NCBI GenBank assembly: GCA_019119775.1
Contig: DWWL01000027.1
Location: 21,846-85,845, forward strand
DNA: 64,000 nt
Reading direction: 5' to 3'
Source of the DNA: Candidatus Lachnoclostridium pullistercoris
GTDB taxonomy: Bacteria; Bacillota; Clostridia; Lachnospirales; Lachnospiraceae
Below the pieces are notes generated by a model. That model searched no databases. It was not told the origin of the DNA and saw nothing but the letters and a program-made list of their open reading frames with translations. Below, one piece after another: positions 29,901 through 37,631 of the stretch (within the stretch, counting starts at the first letter, position 1; each line of letters starts with the position of its first letter). Both the position numbers and the translations under genes were made by a program.

Positions 29901-32445
29901 CCGCGGCCAGGTCTCCCTTCTCATAAACCACTCCGGTGCTGCCGTCCGGATGGACAATATCCTCGTCGGCAAACAGGCCGTAAACCGCCCCTTCCATGGT
30001 TCCGTCCCCCTGCGCTCTGCCAAAAGAGCTGTACTGGCCATTCTCCTGGCGGTACAATTCCAGATCCCGCTTGTTAAAATGGATCTCTCCCTCTGTCCGG
30101 TGATCGTAAATCTGAAATACATGGGCGACCCGCTCCTCATCTCCCTTTCTGCCGGAAACAGAGATGCCGTCCGGCTGCGGCGAAAGAAGCTGTGCTCTGG
30201 GAAATCCTTCTCTCTCCTCCTTTGCCGCTGCCGCCGGGACAGGAGCCATCTTCTGCTCTGACCGCGTGGCCAGCTCCCATTCTGACGATGTGGCTGAGCC
30301 CATTTCTTTCCCCGTCAGCTCCCATTTGGACGGCGTGGCCGAACTCATTCTTTTCTCTGCCGGATCCCATTCCGACGGTGTGGCCCATTCCGTCCCGTTT
30401 TCCTCTGGAATCTCCTGCTCCATGGCCGGCTCCAGGGAAATTCGTTCCAATTCTATCGCTGTGAAAAGGGGAACTGTCTCTCCCACCGCAAACTCTGGTT
30501 TCTGCCCCGGAGCCGCGCTGTCCGCATCTTCTGTGTTCCCGCGGCCCTCATTCTCCGCTCCCGCCCTGTTTTCCGGCGTTTCTCCGTCTGTCCGTTCTCC
30601 GTCTGTCCGAAGAGACACTCCGCGCAGTTTGGGATCCGTTTCCTTCTCTCCGCTGTAATATCCGGCAAACTGACCTTCCCCGCCGGCTTCGGAGGACGCT
30701 GCGGTAATCACCTCCACCGGGATATCCTCCTGATGCGCCCCGTGAACCGTATAGCCGGAGCGGGCTTTCTCCTCCCTCAGAGTGTAGCTGTATCTCAGAT
30801 GGATAAACGACTGATAAGTGTCCTCACAGTCCTCCCTGCATCCGGAGCGGGAAAAGGCTGTCTCTTTTGACACGGCTCCTGCCGCCCTGCATGGCTCCCC
30901 CGTGTCTCTGGTGTTCTGAACCTCACTTTTCAGTCGGTCTGCGAGCAGCCAGTGAAAGTGCACCCCCGGCTCCTCCTCCGCCATCTGCTCACAGGCTTCC
31001 ACTGTCCGCAGCCAGCCTGCGGCCAGAGCCCGGTTGACATCCTTTGCCCGATCAATCTCCCCCTGATTGGTCACTTCACCTGTCTCCGGATCTCTGTCCT
31101 TTTCCGGTATCCTGCGAAACGCCGGGGTGGGATGACCGTCACAGTAGGTTTTGGAATATTCATATGTCCGCGTGTCCGTATGCGACAGACATCCGTCCTG
31201 ATCCGTCACCAGCTCCGCGCACGAGAGATAGCCCTCCCAGACTGCCGGAGACGGCGAGAAATGATCCGCGCACAGAACGCCGGCTCCATCTTTCTCCAGC
31301 ACCTGATCCCGGTCAGGAAAGGCTTCCAAAACGGAAAACAACGCGCCCTCCAGCGGTTTTCCCGTCTCGTAATCCCGTTTCCGTGCCTGGATGGTGTAAT
31401 GGGCAGAAAAGGTTTCCTCATGGAGCCAGATGACCAGCTGGTCTTCCTCTGAAGCCGGCAGAACATCCCCCATCTTCACATACACCTTCCGCTCCTGCCG
31501 GTCCGGCAGATCTGCCGAATACAGTCTCTGGTGCTTTTCCAGCGGACAGATCCCGTCCCGGTATCCCTGGAAAAAATGATCCCCGCCACAGCGCGTCACC
31601 ACATACCAGTGCATGCAGTCTTCATACAGCTGTTCCCCGTCCATTTCCACATCCGTCAGCTGATAATCCGTGTCAGAGAGATCAAGAGCCGCCACTGCTC
31701 CCGGGGCTCCTCCCGTATTCCAGAAAGTGATCGTCCCCGGCCCCTTGCTCCAGCTCCATCCCTCTCCCCCGCTCACAAATGAGATCTGCACCTGATCGAT
31801 GAAATCCTGATCTCCAATGGACAGGCTGTACCCTGCCGGCCCTGATTCTCCCTCCAGCACCCAGGCATGTTCTGGAGATCCTGCACCGGAAAGGGGCTGG
31901 GGAACCGGCCGCTCCCCCACACTGGTGCCCAGACCGCCCAGCCTTAAATATTCTTCCGGCTGTTCCAGGGCTGCCTCCAGCCAGGGATAGCGGTCCGCCA
32001 CCTGCGGGTCCTGGTGGATAATCTTTTTAATGTCCGCCACGGATACCTGGGTGATCGGCGGCAGGCTGCTTTTCTGCTCTTTTATATTCCTGTTTACCGT
32101 CTCCCGGAAGGTGCGGTATTTCTGCCCTTCGCCAGATCCGTCCTCCCTATTGGAGACAAATGCCCAGTAAAGCAGGGCCCGGTTCCGTCCCGTCTCCAGA
32201 GGTCCCTCTGTCTCCTCATAGATATCCCCTCCGGCGCGGATGCTTCTGGTGGAATACCCGACTCCGTCCATGCACAGCCCCGGATACCCTTTTTTCATAG
32301 CATCGTCAGACTCTGACGCCTGCACCGCCGGCTGTCCGCCGGCAGAAAACACAGCGAGGATCAGCAGCACTGCCGCCAGGATTCCCGCCGTCATCCGCCC
32401 CGCCTTTCGGAGCAGACCTTCTCCCCTCTTTTTCTCTCCCATCAT
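20932..32445 (-). CDS. Giant cell-surface adhesin with SpaA/Cna-B repeats (~3837 aa)
   Basis: An 11.5-kb gene. Residues 1-43 are a signal peptide (AGILAAVLLILAVFSAGGQ). The next 120 residues are Cys-containing (GLCMDGVG, later ITQVSV) and may be a thioester-type adhesin domain; this is speculative. Several SpaA/Cna-B beta-sandwich domains follow, seen as K-x-D/E...G-x-PLxGAxF openings (KRDYETGKPLEGALF, RKTDESGEIPLSGAVF, LKTDYDSGVPVSGARL) and closing E-box strands (YLLEERDAPPG, YVLVETRTPEG, YVLEEVQAPSG). Such domains often carry Lys-Asn isopeptide bonds. Low-complexity repeats lie at residues ~683-736 and ~3389-3426. The C-terminus has a Pro/Glu-rich wall spanner, RRLPGLGDPAG, a hydrophobic segment and EKRK, a non-canonical sortase signal. 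The start (ATG 32445 or 32442) follows GAGGAG. It is last of a three-gene operon. Confidence 0.87.
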   Translation of the reverse strand: MMGEKKRGEGLLRKAGRMTAGILAAVLLILAVFSAGGQPAVQASESDDAMKKGYPGLCMDGVGYSTRSIRAGGDIYEETEGPLETGRNRALLYWAFVSNREDGSGEGQKYRTFRETVNRNIKEQKSSLPPITQVSVADIKKIIHQDPQVADRYPWLEAALEQPEEYLRLGGLGTSVGERPVPQPLSGAGSPEHAWVLEGESGPAGYSLSIGDQDFIDQVQISFVSGGEGWSWSKGPGTITFWNTGGAPGAVAALDLSDTDYQLTDVEMDGEQLYEDCMHWYVVTRCGGDHFFQGYRDGICPLEKHQRLYSADLPDRQERKVYVKMGDVLPASEEDQLVIWLHEETFSAHYTIQARKRDYETGKPLEGALFSVLEAFPDRDQVLEKDGAGVLCADHFSPSPAVWEGYLSCAELVTDQDGCLSHTDTRTYEYSKTYCDGHPTPAFRRIPEKDRDPETGEVTNQGEIDRAKDVNRALAAGWLRTVEACEQMAEEEPGVHFHWLLADRLKSEVQNTRDTGEPCRAAGAVSKETAFSRSGCREDCEDTYQSFIHLRYSYTLREEKARSGYTVHGAHQEDIPVEVITAASSEAGGEGQFAGYYSGEKETDPKLRGVSLRTDGERTDGETPENRAGAENEGRGNTEDADSAAPGQKPEFAVGETVPLFTAIELERISLEPAMEQEIPEENGTEWATPSEWDPAEKRMSSATPSKWELTGKEMGSATSSEWELATRSEQKMAPVPAAAAKEEREGFPRAQLLSPQPDGISVSGRKGDEERVAHVFQIYDHRTEGEIHFNKRDLELYRQENGQYSSFGRAQGDGTMEGAVYGLFADEDIVHPDGSTGVVYEKGDLAAVAATDKNGDGAFLVYTEAPGTKFSYEIGTIEKTGFSGPDNLYHGGVFEDFPGEDGENRRRVYGDNQKDNGNVWIGRPLILGKYKIKELSRSEGYELSVNGRSGAVTNFGASLEEKEEAEKGTVTVMRPLEEDVQTDESGYGELEFSVCSQGTGREGYELRISGYPEGTEFFREDEGTAEVSVEVGTGIYEKVLLWEDEAGTVPRYRRAVSDQSDPVYRDGVPVTEVRQMGRSGLYLMEAELQQLDEDAILKAVRGESLGDGTGACRDDGKNSALYRGSKAQDYYIKYKVEKALRSGGYATPQDGEGRYSQEERPVFDRGVRKGETDLYGISGCRPGEKADRTVYGNGVTEVKISVQEDLTVGDMIRTLLSYYEECPWWSYGGVDELRKEGDQWICTLYQAVPELGEGFFISGKDFSEAERIYWRKGWEPSDTGKCPRWVYAVYGISGGEGVFGQIVRAEWENGTETGETGAGIRAITAEVTPDFTVSHEGDLVPWLQEFPVYHSQGEIVLGPDGQPEQEWEYREVTSLQTVKRRETRSVRLPAVYDPEKGEYRIQISGEFTDSFGQPASDQEPLCLNFRAVTPEREKELTEEDILGLTENWMGWKVKDRVGYGRFLLMSGAEVSAFRRDDRAEADEKNTYIRKIALEYEDGETAWEDGGTRESPVQVLERPIRQKIRIRKSVVSHEDNTYPAEEPAALPGFQFKLYLKSNLERLYRDENGTVVWLDRDGKETDPRAEAPPELVWEESASVSALYTKVLHLTDSKTTGAVSNNVRKEAVEAKDLLYSYENGLLADEPEPGYVHLLETCKESENGGTAYNYEKFFHAVRVANEDWWDRNEEKGGSPGRSDGVRQFAIDWYLADEVKKRTQDNGRGEREPSGGTAGTMTEVHDQALEAAVKKARNYLKPFFAWDLDEICAVSWDSGAQGGTDGDLTTLEASQPDGDGTYVGISRYLPYGIYVAVEQQPVQMKQKQYETEPPREILVPSVREKDGTFSRSYIYDPEASAQDQTAAFHIRFREEWGEGEQPENGFVIRAHSRDGDFQVYKYGLEPDRLKGDGCLGYEISQSLYRPFKDIYSRENGESRYHNQAVGEYFPYGSVSEDGEEGDGIRRMTGVLTVWEGEYAPVLVPWTIIDPGRMPSGRPLEGYASEDWENQLFRAFLRIEKTDRETGEPILHDEAIFAVFRGARREDPDGNGEALFYEEDTEIFGSREFLEAMGAENIAPVSGGNSGRPERFAGTVPAGTPVCREDDQVCLADTEGKKVGEYLAFSTADEKKMADSDAGELVWGGQSTGYVTLPRPLGAGVYVILELRPPAGYVRSRPVAVELYSDQVTFCLDGDPEKKMRAERYSGQDSDVSRRLPSTVRIQVRNSPIRLTAEKRRTSEKTAEMILDGRLTGSVTELGGRYGLENLELAYNASGRYLGYGWKKGFLEEMESLKDSGTEAELLYEKGVFSGRVKLTAALEEVSEDERFVSGAEMTLWEGIALNESGETQDLRYEGLKVERGRDGTVSRMYVEKGFGGERLVLKKTGTDNPSASENAVWTAVWVQREDTDILYYRLDDLEVFYKKDGRYLGYDRNGRTIGLKNGEPAFALKDGQPFLEILCPDYERLHYSRTDHVFDQVPEGTVMYHVDQDGVRDCLVDPYTGMAYVENPGKGVMVWPVRVWKTEEGETAGWEKIQTYRAAAVQDDSGAVYTVGTYDGERERFLREVSPVLDVHGLPLYSQKSEESYEKGRLLTDRDGDPLCFRPDGALGCNNQNSYQIQTPKQLLQTEETMYRRLGEGYLMENTWRTGDKKVNDPFSDEVSGGQPDVLERIAPGWYILEEKTPPDGWGRMMPAAVTVKETEKEQTISAEESPTKVLFQKVDRPDLWQTEVSDGSGEKDQPEIFLKGKGTFRYEGIAGAELALYPARKVYDPAAGEFRWEKTGGSVLSWTSSREPAVFEGIPAGTYLLEERDAPPGCLPASAPIEISSAGELQYFSLNDDHTRAAFFKYTLEDGRKVPLSNRMRAELALYPARTDSRGVPLTDGQGRPLWKETEPVEVWQTEDCLEYTQVTDTRIYEKKSVFSRLISWIGELTGLGSDRSLTGFTWDYEKMFQEYGTDFDTVSWKEERSAVRSSVSDQVWLSPEGGRIVAGEESVLFPESMSQEDRAGFRKALENGDGRTEISWLLERQAVRIASEETAGKESGIQLWRADDGDVIRIAFSSNSSALTFEYQFHYREFSPEPGVNAVSYNTADGRHHVERLPFHGGRENGKGLYVLVETRTPEGFLPADPVLVEIGRTDELQLYSMENRERSVLAGKEGEDGRPVEGALMGLYRAGDQGEAVLDDAHLVTTWRSGSDGVYTKEEAALGMIPGGMEAGDLRLHRIRRAGAGDYYLAELEPPPYYIPMEPVLLTVKEEETAVVSGVNRVKTGRVMVRKTDESGEIPLSGAVFTLSNRDTGQSWEMTTGEDGIASVSDLPVGKVTENGRVEPFHYRLEETRPPQFYQISWEPAEFSFEDQEETELLADWTVQDKKTEILVLKTDYDSGVPVSGARLEIFRAVREGEQLREGEQLPAEEQLRAEEQIQSGEQLQAEGEALDCWVSDGTPHKITGRLEAGGLYLLRETETPDGYGPSKEMWFLMSEDGREICMTGDSLGGIGIQRSGSAVTALKVKGFRPAASECLTETAEEKGKQPPSVSGDSGSSLSVSDGWIWAKEILSGGGEEQVARETLLHRKGGEPLPPCFSRKLLHVQAVLTGPDHKEIRRWRPGKGWEIIRLADGKEPEGPGSGAFTLTESAVFSDGTEQAAGKRRVCLGDDGRWTELEVFNRKRSLAISKQDENKTGELSGALLVLKREDGTEADRWVSGETPHRISQEIKAGEWYVLEEVQAPSGYQRAEPVWFRLSESEGEKLVILKNRKKGKDRERGKPRLPGEEPEPENPPAGPEAPIPEPGSAPERIGRIYAYYPADVRSERRRLPGLGDPAGFPAALIAGLAGILLLIFCAYGEKRK
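22170..22280 (-). repeat. In-frame tandem repeat encoding (R/A)(E)GEQL-type units
   Basis: Six or seven imperfect 18-base units encode REGEQL, REGEQL, PAEEQL, RAEEQI, QSGEQL, QAEGEA. The nucleotide repeat is CTG/CTC-rich on the plus strand and keeps the reading frame. Unit number could vary by slippage and change the linker length in the adhesin. Confidence 0.75.
30240..30400 (-). repeat. In-frame tandem repeat encoding ATPSEW-type units
   Basis: Three or four diverged ~45-base units encode EWATPSEWDPAEKRM, SSATPSKWELTGKEM and GSATSSEWELATRSEQKM. They form a Ser/Thr/Glu-rich linker between the N-terminal region and the first large block of the giant adhesin. Confidence 0.7.
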
Positions 32446-32495
32446 CACTTCTCCTCACTGCACCCCTGCCGCAGCGTCTGCCGTCTTTTTCTCTG

Positions 32496-35400
32496 TCAGC
32501 TTCTTAATTCCGTCTGCCTCTGCACAGCCCCGTTTTCTGTCCAGCGCCCGGCGTCATCCACAGTAAAGCCGTCCGGCGTCACCCCGGAAACCAGCAGCCG
32601 GCCTTTTGTTCCGTCGCTTACCGGATTCAGATAATAGCAGCAGCCGTCAATCCAGTTCCATCCTGTCACCATCCGGCCCATTGTCCCGTCGCTTACCGGC
32701 GAAAGGTAAAACCAGCCGCCGGTCCTGTCCTGGTACCATCCAGTCCTCATATGCCCGCTGCCGTCAAAGGAAAACCAGTCCGCTGCCGGCTGTCCTTCTG
32801 CCGCGTACGGATTTTGAATATAAGCCCACTCCGCCGTGCAAAGTCCTTCCTCTCCCCAAAAGGTCCAGAAACCGGACTCATCCATTTTCCAGGTTCCCGT
32901 CATCCCGCCGGAAGCCATTTCCCCGCCCAGATTTCCCGGGCCGGATGAAGAAAGGCCCATGCCTCCTCCGCTTATCCCGCCGGAAGATGAACCGCTTCCG
33001 GAGGAACTGCTGCCGGACGAGCCTCCGCCGGACCTGCCCGTCCGGTCATCTGTCACAAAGGAAACCTTCACGGTGCACTGGGCTGAGCGGCGGTTTCCCA
33101 GCCGGTCCTCCCCGGTCACTGTCACCGTCCCGGTCTTCTCTCCCGCTCCCTGCAGCCGGGCCGTACTGTCATTTTCCCGGATCCGGTCGTCCTCCTCCAT
33201 AATTCTCCGGATCCACGCTCCGTCAGATCTGGCGCTTACAGAAGCCGACCGGTCCTGTCCCGCCTTCACCTCCGCCAGAGAGGAATCGCTTACGCTCCAG
33301 GAAATTTCCCGTTCCGAAAAAGCATCCGGAGAAAATACGGCGTTTAACGTCTGGGGCGGCGTCACTTCAATGGTTTCCTTGGGCTGGCTGCGGCTGCCGG
33401 TCAGTCTTCTCGTCACTGTAAATTCCAGAAACTCCCGGTCTAAGGCCGCCGATTCCAGCGCCCTCTCCGTCCGGTCCAAAATCTGGAATGTCACCAGGAT
33501 ATCGCAGTTTGCCATCCTCACCTTTCCCTCATGGGACGCGGAGGGCCTTGTCTCTGCCGTCAGCACCGCCGTTCCTCCTCCCTGTCCGCCAGCGCCGTAC
33601 ACAGCATCAGGAATCGGAAGGCGGTATCCTCCTTCTGCCTGAGCCCGCTCTGCCTGCTCTGTTATCTCACGGAAAAAGCCGGCTTCCAGATTTACCTCAA
33701 TGGCCGCACTTTTCTCCGTGTAGCCCAGTTCATCCTCATCATCATTTTTCAGCAGGCGGATCAAGTCAGGATCATCCACCTTCCACTTTACGGACGGATC
33801 TGACACATCGTTATTCTCCTCCACCAGAGCGTTTACAAATACCGGCTGGACCTTTGTCCCTGTTTCCAGCTCTCCGTTGATGTAGGTGGCGATCAGTCTT
33901 CCTTCCGGATTGTAGATCCTGGTCGTCTTCACCGGATTCTTTCTGTCCCCCGTCCGCTCCTGCACCACAGATATGGGGCAGGAGACGGGATCTGTCTTCA
34001 CAGAGGCAGCCACTTTCGTGTACACTGCCGAGATCTCCGTATCTTCCGCCGGCATGGTAAATACATACTCTCCGCCGGCCCCGCCGGACATCTCCAGCTT
34101 CTTTCCGCCTTTTTGATAGACAGGCGGTCCCTCCAGCTGATATTTGGCCGTATCTGTATTTTTCGGCGATGTGTACACCGTCACGGGCGTCCCGGCCGCT
34201 ATGGCTCCCCGGCGGGTCTGATCCAGCTTTTTCCCGTAGGCGCCGGCTCCCTTTGCCTCCAGCACCGCCACATCTTCGTGGAGGACCGATCCCGCCGCGT
34301 CGATTCTCGGAATCGTCACCAGATAGCCGCGGACCGGCCGCCCCACCTCGTTGGCCGTAAAATGATTGATGGTATATCCCAGCTCCCACGGAAAAGCTCC
34401 ATTGTTATCCTGGTCCATGATCTGAAGGATCCCATCCTCCAGCTCCTCGTAAAAATATTGTTCCGTCACCTCTCTGGTGCGGCTTTCCTGCACCAGCGTG
34501 TAGTACAGATCGCCCCGGTGAAAATATCCGATATGGTCCTCATAGGAATAGCGGTTGTCGTCCGGTATCTGGCTCCCGCAGATGTCGGCGGCTATCTTTT
34601 CCTCACTGTCCGCAAACAGATAGGCCACCTGATCTCCGTAGCGAAAATAGTCCCCCTTTTCCCTTGAGCCGATGAAGGTTCCCGTCCTGCCCTGTCCGCC
34701 CAGGCCGGAATTTCCCACTGTACCCTCAAATCTTGCCACTTTCAGGCGTCCGCCTTCCCACTTTCCTGTCACTCCGCCCACGATCCTGGTTCCGGCTCCC
34801 CCTATGGTTCCCGTCACCCGCACATTGTAAATCCTGGTATCTCTCTGAACAGCCGCGATCCCGCCTGCCGTCCCCTTTCCGGAGATCCGGGAGGTGTGGT
34901 TGTCCCCTGTGGACACTTCCCCGTCAACGATCACGCTGCCTGCCGCCAGGCCGGCCAGACCTCCCACAGAAGAATCCGTCTCTCCGCTGTTTAGCACCAC
35001 GTCGGCCCGGCAGTCCTCCAGCACAGAATTTACCGCTTCGCCGGCCAGTCCTCCCACAAAGATTCCTCCCTGGATCTCCCCCACGGCCCGGCAGCCGCGG
35101 ATGACGGACTCCTCCGCCTTTGCAGCCAGAATCCCGGCCCGGTCCAGGCCGGAGACGGTTCCCGCCGGCTCCACCGTCAGATCCTCCACCGTTCCGTTCT
35201 TTATGAGCCCGAAAAATCCCTGAAGCGGGAACTCATTTCTCAAGAAAAATCCCGATATGCGGCGGCCGTTTCCGTGAAACACTCCTTCAAATCCCGGCGC
35301 GTTTTGAGCTGGATCCGCCGGATCCTCTCCGCATCCGACCGGGATCCAATCCAGTCCGTCCAGATTCAGATCGGCCATCAGCTGAAAGTGGCAGCCGGAA

Positions 35401-35798
35401 AAATCTCCCTCCACCCCTTTTCCGTCTGACTTCTGCAGCTTCATGCCTCTCGACGCCAGAAACGGCAGCGCCTTCAGCTGGGCCGCGGTGCGGATTTCAA
35501 ACGGATCATCCTCCGATCCGTCCCCCCATTTACCGCCTAAAAAAGAGTAATCCGCCGTCCAATTTTCCCATATGTCTGTCTTTCCGGCCGCCATTTTTGC
35601 AAGCTCCGGAGCAGTTGCCGTCTTTTGCTCCTCCCACTGGCTGTCTGTAGCCGTCTTCCCCCATTCTTTTTCCGGAAGGGCTTCATCTTCCAGACGGACT
35701 CCGCCTTCTTCCGCCGCCTGACCGTAAACCATCCCGGCCCCGGAAAGAATCAGACACGCGAACACCGCAGCTGCCAGATATTTGTTGTTCTTTCTCAT
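32496..35798 (-). CDS. Secreted surface protein with GLUG repeats, Ig-like region and choline-binding-type repeats
   Basis: An 1100-residue secreted protein. The signal peptide is KYLAAAVFACLILSGAGMVYG. Residues ~90-370 form a beta-helix-like region with GLUG motifs (VGGLAGEAVNSV, VGGLAGLAAGSV, TAGGIAAVQRDT). Residues ~600-930 carry Ig-like strands, including VTPPQTLNAVFSPD and ISWSVSDSSLAEV. A Gly/Ser linker (~945-990) leads to C-terminal wall-binding repeats: DWFSFDGSGHMRTGWYQD, GWFYLSPVSDGTMGRMVTGW and CYYLNPVSDGTKGRL. These probably hold it to wall teichoic acid or polysaccharide. GGAGAGG precedes the ATG, whose first base follows directly on the stop codon of the upstream gene. Confidence 0.85.
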   Translation of the reverse strand: MRKNNKYLAAAVFACLILSGAGMVYGQAAEEGGVRLEDEALPEKEWGKTATDSQWEEQKTATAPELAKMAAGKTDIWENWTADYSFLGGKWGDGSEDDPFEIRTAAQLKALPFLASRGMKLQKSDGKGVEGDFSGCHFQLMADLNLDGLDWIPVGCGEDPADPAQNAPGFEGVFHGNGRRISGFFLRNEFPLQGFFGLIKNGTVEDLTVEPAGTVSGLDRAGILAAKAEESVIRGCRAVGEIQGGIFVGGLAGEAVNSVLEDCRADVVLNSGETDSSVGGLAGLAAGSVIVDGEVSTGDNHTSRISGKGTAGGIAAVQRDTRIYNVRVTGTIGGAGTRIVGGVTGKWEGGRLKVARFEGTVGNSGLGGQGRTGTFIGSREKGDYFRYGDQVAYLFADSEEKIAADICGSQIPDDNRYSYEDHIGYFHRGDLYYTLVQESRTREVTEQYFYEELEDGILQIMDQDNNGAFPWELGYTINHFTANEVGRPVRGYLVTIPRIDAAGSVLHEDVAVLEAKGAGAYGKKLDQTRRGAIAAGTPVTVYTSPKNTDTAKYQLEGPPVYQKGGKKLEMSGGAGGEYVFTMPAEDTEISAVYTKVAASVKTDPVSCPISVVQERTGDRKNPVKTTRIYNPEGRLIATYINGELETGTKVQPVFVNALVEENNDVSDPSVKWKVDDPDLIRLLKNDDEDELGYTEKSAAIEVNLEAGFFREITEQAERAQAEGGYRLPIPDAVYGAGGQGGGTAVLTAETRPSASHEGKVRMANCDILVTFQILDRTERALESAALDREFLEFTVTRRLTGSRSQPKETIEVTPPQTLNAVFSPDAFSEREISWSVSDSSLAEVKAGQDRSASVSARSDGAWIRRIMEEDDRIRENDSTARLQGAGEKTGTVTVTGEDRLGNRRSAQCTVKVSFVTDDRTGRSGGGSSGSSSSGSGSSSGGISGGGMGLSSSGPGNLGGEMASGGMTGTWKMDESGFWTFWGEEGLCTAEWAYIQNPYAAEGQPAADWFSFDGSGHMRTGWYQDRTGGWFYLSPVSDGTMGRMVTGWNWIDGCCYYLNPVSDGTKGRLLVSGVTPDGFTVDDAGRWTENGAVQRQTELRS

Positions 35799-37631
35799 TT
35801 ACCCCTCTCCTCTCTGCTCACCCTGGATCACGGCATAGGCCGGCCGGATCCCAATTTCCGCCGATGCTGCCGACTCCGGCCGGATGCACCCGTTTTCTAA
35901 GTCCACCACATAGACCTCTGTCCCGTACAGAAATTTCCCGTCCTGCTCCTCATAAACCGGCGTCCGCAGCCAGTAGCCGCGGGAATACGGGCTGATCTGT
36001 GTTTCAGGCCCTTCATCATTTTCAAATTTCCAGAGCCAGTCCCGATACCTCACCGCCTCCTCTGCGGAGAGAATAAAGTACTGGTCTTTCATCACCTGAG
36101 GACCGATCCGGACCGCCTGCAGACAGTCCAGGTCCATCTCCTCAAAAGTCCCTTTTTCCGTTTTTCCCATATATGCCCGCGTTACGCCGGAAGGCACTGC
36201 TGCCAGTCCCTCCGCGTCCGTCCCGTTTTTCTGCAGCCAGGTCCGAACCTGCGAAGTTTTATAATTGCTGTCCTCCCCAAAGGTCACATATCTTCTCTGA
36301 AATTCATCACTGTCCGCATCCGACCGGATCACCTGGCTGCACAAAAACAGCGCCGCCTCTTTCTCACCTGCCTGAAATTGGCTGTCGATACAGCAAAACG
36401 TGACCAGGCGGCCGCCGAGGGACCGTTCCTGAATGTCTCCTTCCCTCCAGAACTCCTTTTCAGACTCCAGCTCCTCTTCCTTCCCCTCATCTTCAGCTCT
36501 CTCCGCATCCGCCAGCACTACCGTGTAAATGGTTCCCTCTTCTGTGAAGCGATCCATTTCCCGGAACGAATATACCATCTCCGGCCAGGCGGCAAATATA
36601 AGACTTTCCGGCTCATAGCCCGCGCCGATCAGATAGAAGCGGCAGCGGTTTCCCGCCTCCATCCTGGAAAGAATCCCGGCGATGCGGCTGTCATTCTCCC
36701 GCCGGTTTCTCACCAGCCAGTCCCGGCCGGGACCGGCGTCGCCGCCGAAAAGTTCCTGCTCCGCCTCTGCCGCCTTCTCCTCCCAGGCTCTCAGGCGACT
36801 CTCACCGGCCGGAGATGTTTCGCCGGCCGGGGCTTCCTCACTGCCGGCTGGTGTTTCCTCTCCGCCGGGATCTTCCCCGCCGGCCGGTTGCTTCTCCCCG
36901 CCGGGATCTTCCCCGCCGGCCGGGGTTTCCTCGCTTCCCTGGCCGGCATCCTGAGCAGAACCACCGATCTCCCCGAAACTGGCATCTGTCCCTGAACTGC
37001 CGCCCGATCCAGCGCCGCCTCCCGATCCAGAACCGCCGCCCGCGCTGGAACCGCCTTCTCCAGAGCTGCTGCCCGTCCCGGAACTGCCTCCGCTCGTCCC
37101 GGAGACTCCGCCTGACCCGGATCCGCCTCCCGAACTGCCGCTGCCGCCCGCACCAGAGCTTCCTCCCGCCCCAGAGATTCCCCTCACTCCCGGGCCGGCA
37201 CTTCTCCTCTCACCGGTCCAGGCTCCGTCCGCTCCCAGCACATATCCCTCCGCCAGACAGTCTGCCTCCATCCGGCCGAATGTTCCGTCGTGGAGCGGAT
37301 GAAAATAATACCATTTTCCGTCAATCTCTCTCCAGCCGGACGCGGCGCTCCCCTCCGGCCCTCCAATGTCCGGCAGAAGATAGTACCACTGGCCATTCTC
37401 TGAAAACCAGCCGGTATCCATCACCCCGTCCGGGCCCAGATGGTACCACCAGTTTCCGTCCCAGTGCCAGGCATTCACCAGCATCCCGCTCTCCCCGGCG
37501 TAACGCCAGCCTTCTTCCCTGCCGCCTGTCCATCCGCCGAGAGCCGGAGACGCCCAGAGAGCCGAGAGCAGTATCCCCGCCAGAATGCCAAATTTCCCCT
37601 TCCCGCACACATTTTTCTTCCTTCTTTTCAA
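35799..37631 (-). CDS. Secreted choline-binding-type protein with Gly/Ser linker and DUF6273 domain
   Basis: A 610-residue secreted protein, first gene of the surface operon. After the signal peptide (FGILAGILLSALWASPALG), residues ~35-135 hold wall-binding repeats (AWHWDGNWWYHLGPDGVMDT, GWREIDGKWYYFHPLHDGT). A ~75-residue Gly/Ser linker follows, then PAGGEDPGGE repeats. The last ~200 residues resemble DUF6273: YVTFGEDSNYKTSQVRTWLQ, YWLRTPVYEE and IRPAYAVIQ, a fold also seen in other bacterial surface proteins. The start is TTG with GGGGA seven bases upstream; no ATG fits. The organisation (wall anchor at the N-terminus, ligand domain at the C-terminus) mirrors the next gene in reverse. Confidence 0.82.
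   Translation of the reverse strand: MKRRKKNVCGKGKFGILAGILLSALWASPALGGWTGGREEGWRYAGESGMLVNAWHWDGNWWYHLGPDGVMDTGWFSENGQWYYLLPDIGGPEGSAASGWREIDGKWYYFHPLHDGTFGRMEADCLAEGYVLGADGAWTGERRSAGPGVRGISGAGGSSGAGGSGSSGGGSGSGGVSGTSGGSSGTGSSSGEGGSSAGGGSGSGGGAGSGGSSGTDASFGEIGGSAQDAGQGSEETPAGGEDPGGEKQPAGGEDPGGEETPAGSEEAPAGETSPAGESRLRAWEEKAAEAEQELFGGDAGPGRDWLVRNRRENDSRIAGILSRMEAGNRCRFYLIGAGYEPESLIFAAWPEMVYSFREMDRFTEEGTIYTVVLADAERAEDEGKEEELESEKEFWREGDIQERSLGGRLVTFCCIDSQFQAGEKEAALFLCSQVIRSDADSDEFQRRYVTFGEDSNYKTSQVRTWLQKNGTDAEGLAAVPSGVTRAYMGKTEKGTFEEMDLDCLQAVRIGPQVMKDQYFILSAEEAVRYRDWLWKFENDEGPETQISPYSRGYWLRTPVYEEQDGKFLYGTEVYVVDLENGCIRPESAASAEIGIRPAYAVIQGEQRGEG
36780..37190 (-). repeat. Low-complexity Gly/Ser and PAGGEDPGGE-type coding repeats
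   Basis: Two adjoining low-complexity blocks encode a flexible Gly/Ser stretch (37000-37190) and a PAGGEDPGGE-like repeat (36790-36950) with at least four diverged units. They join the wall-binding and DUF6273 parts of the protein. Confidence 0.75.
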
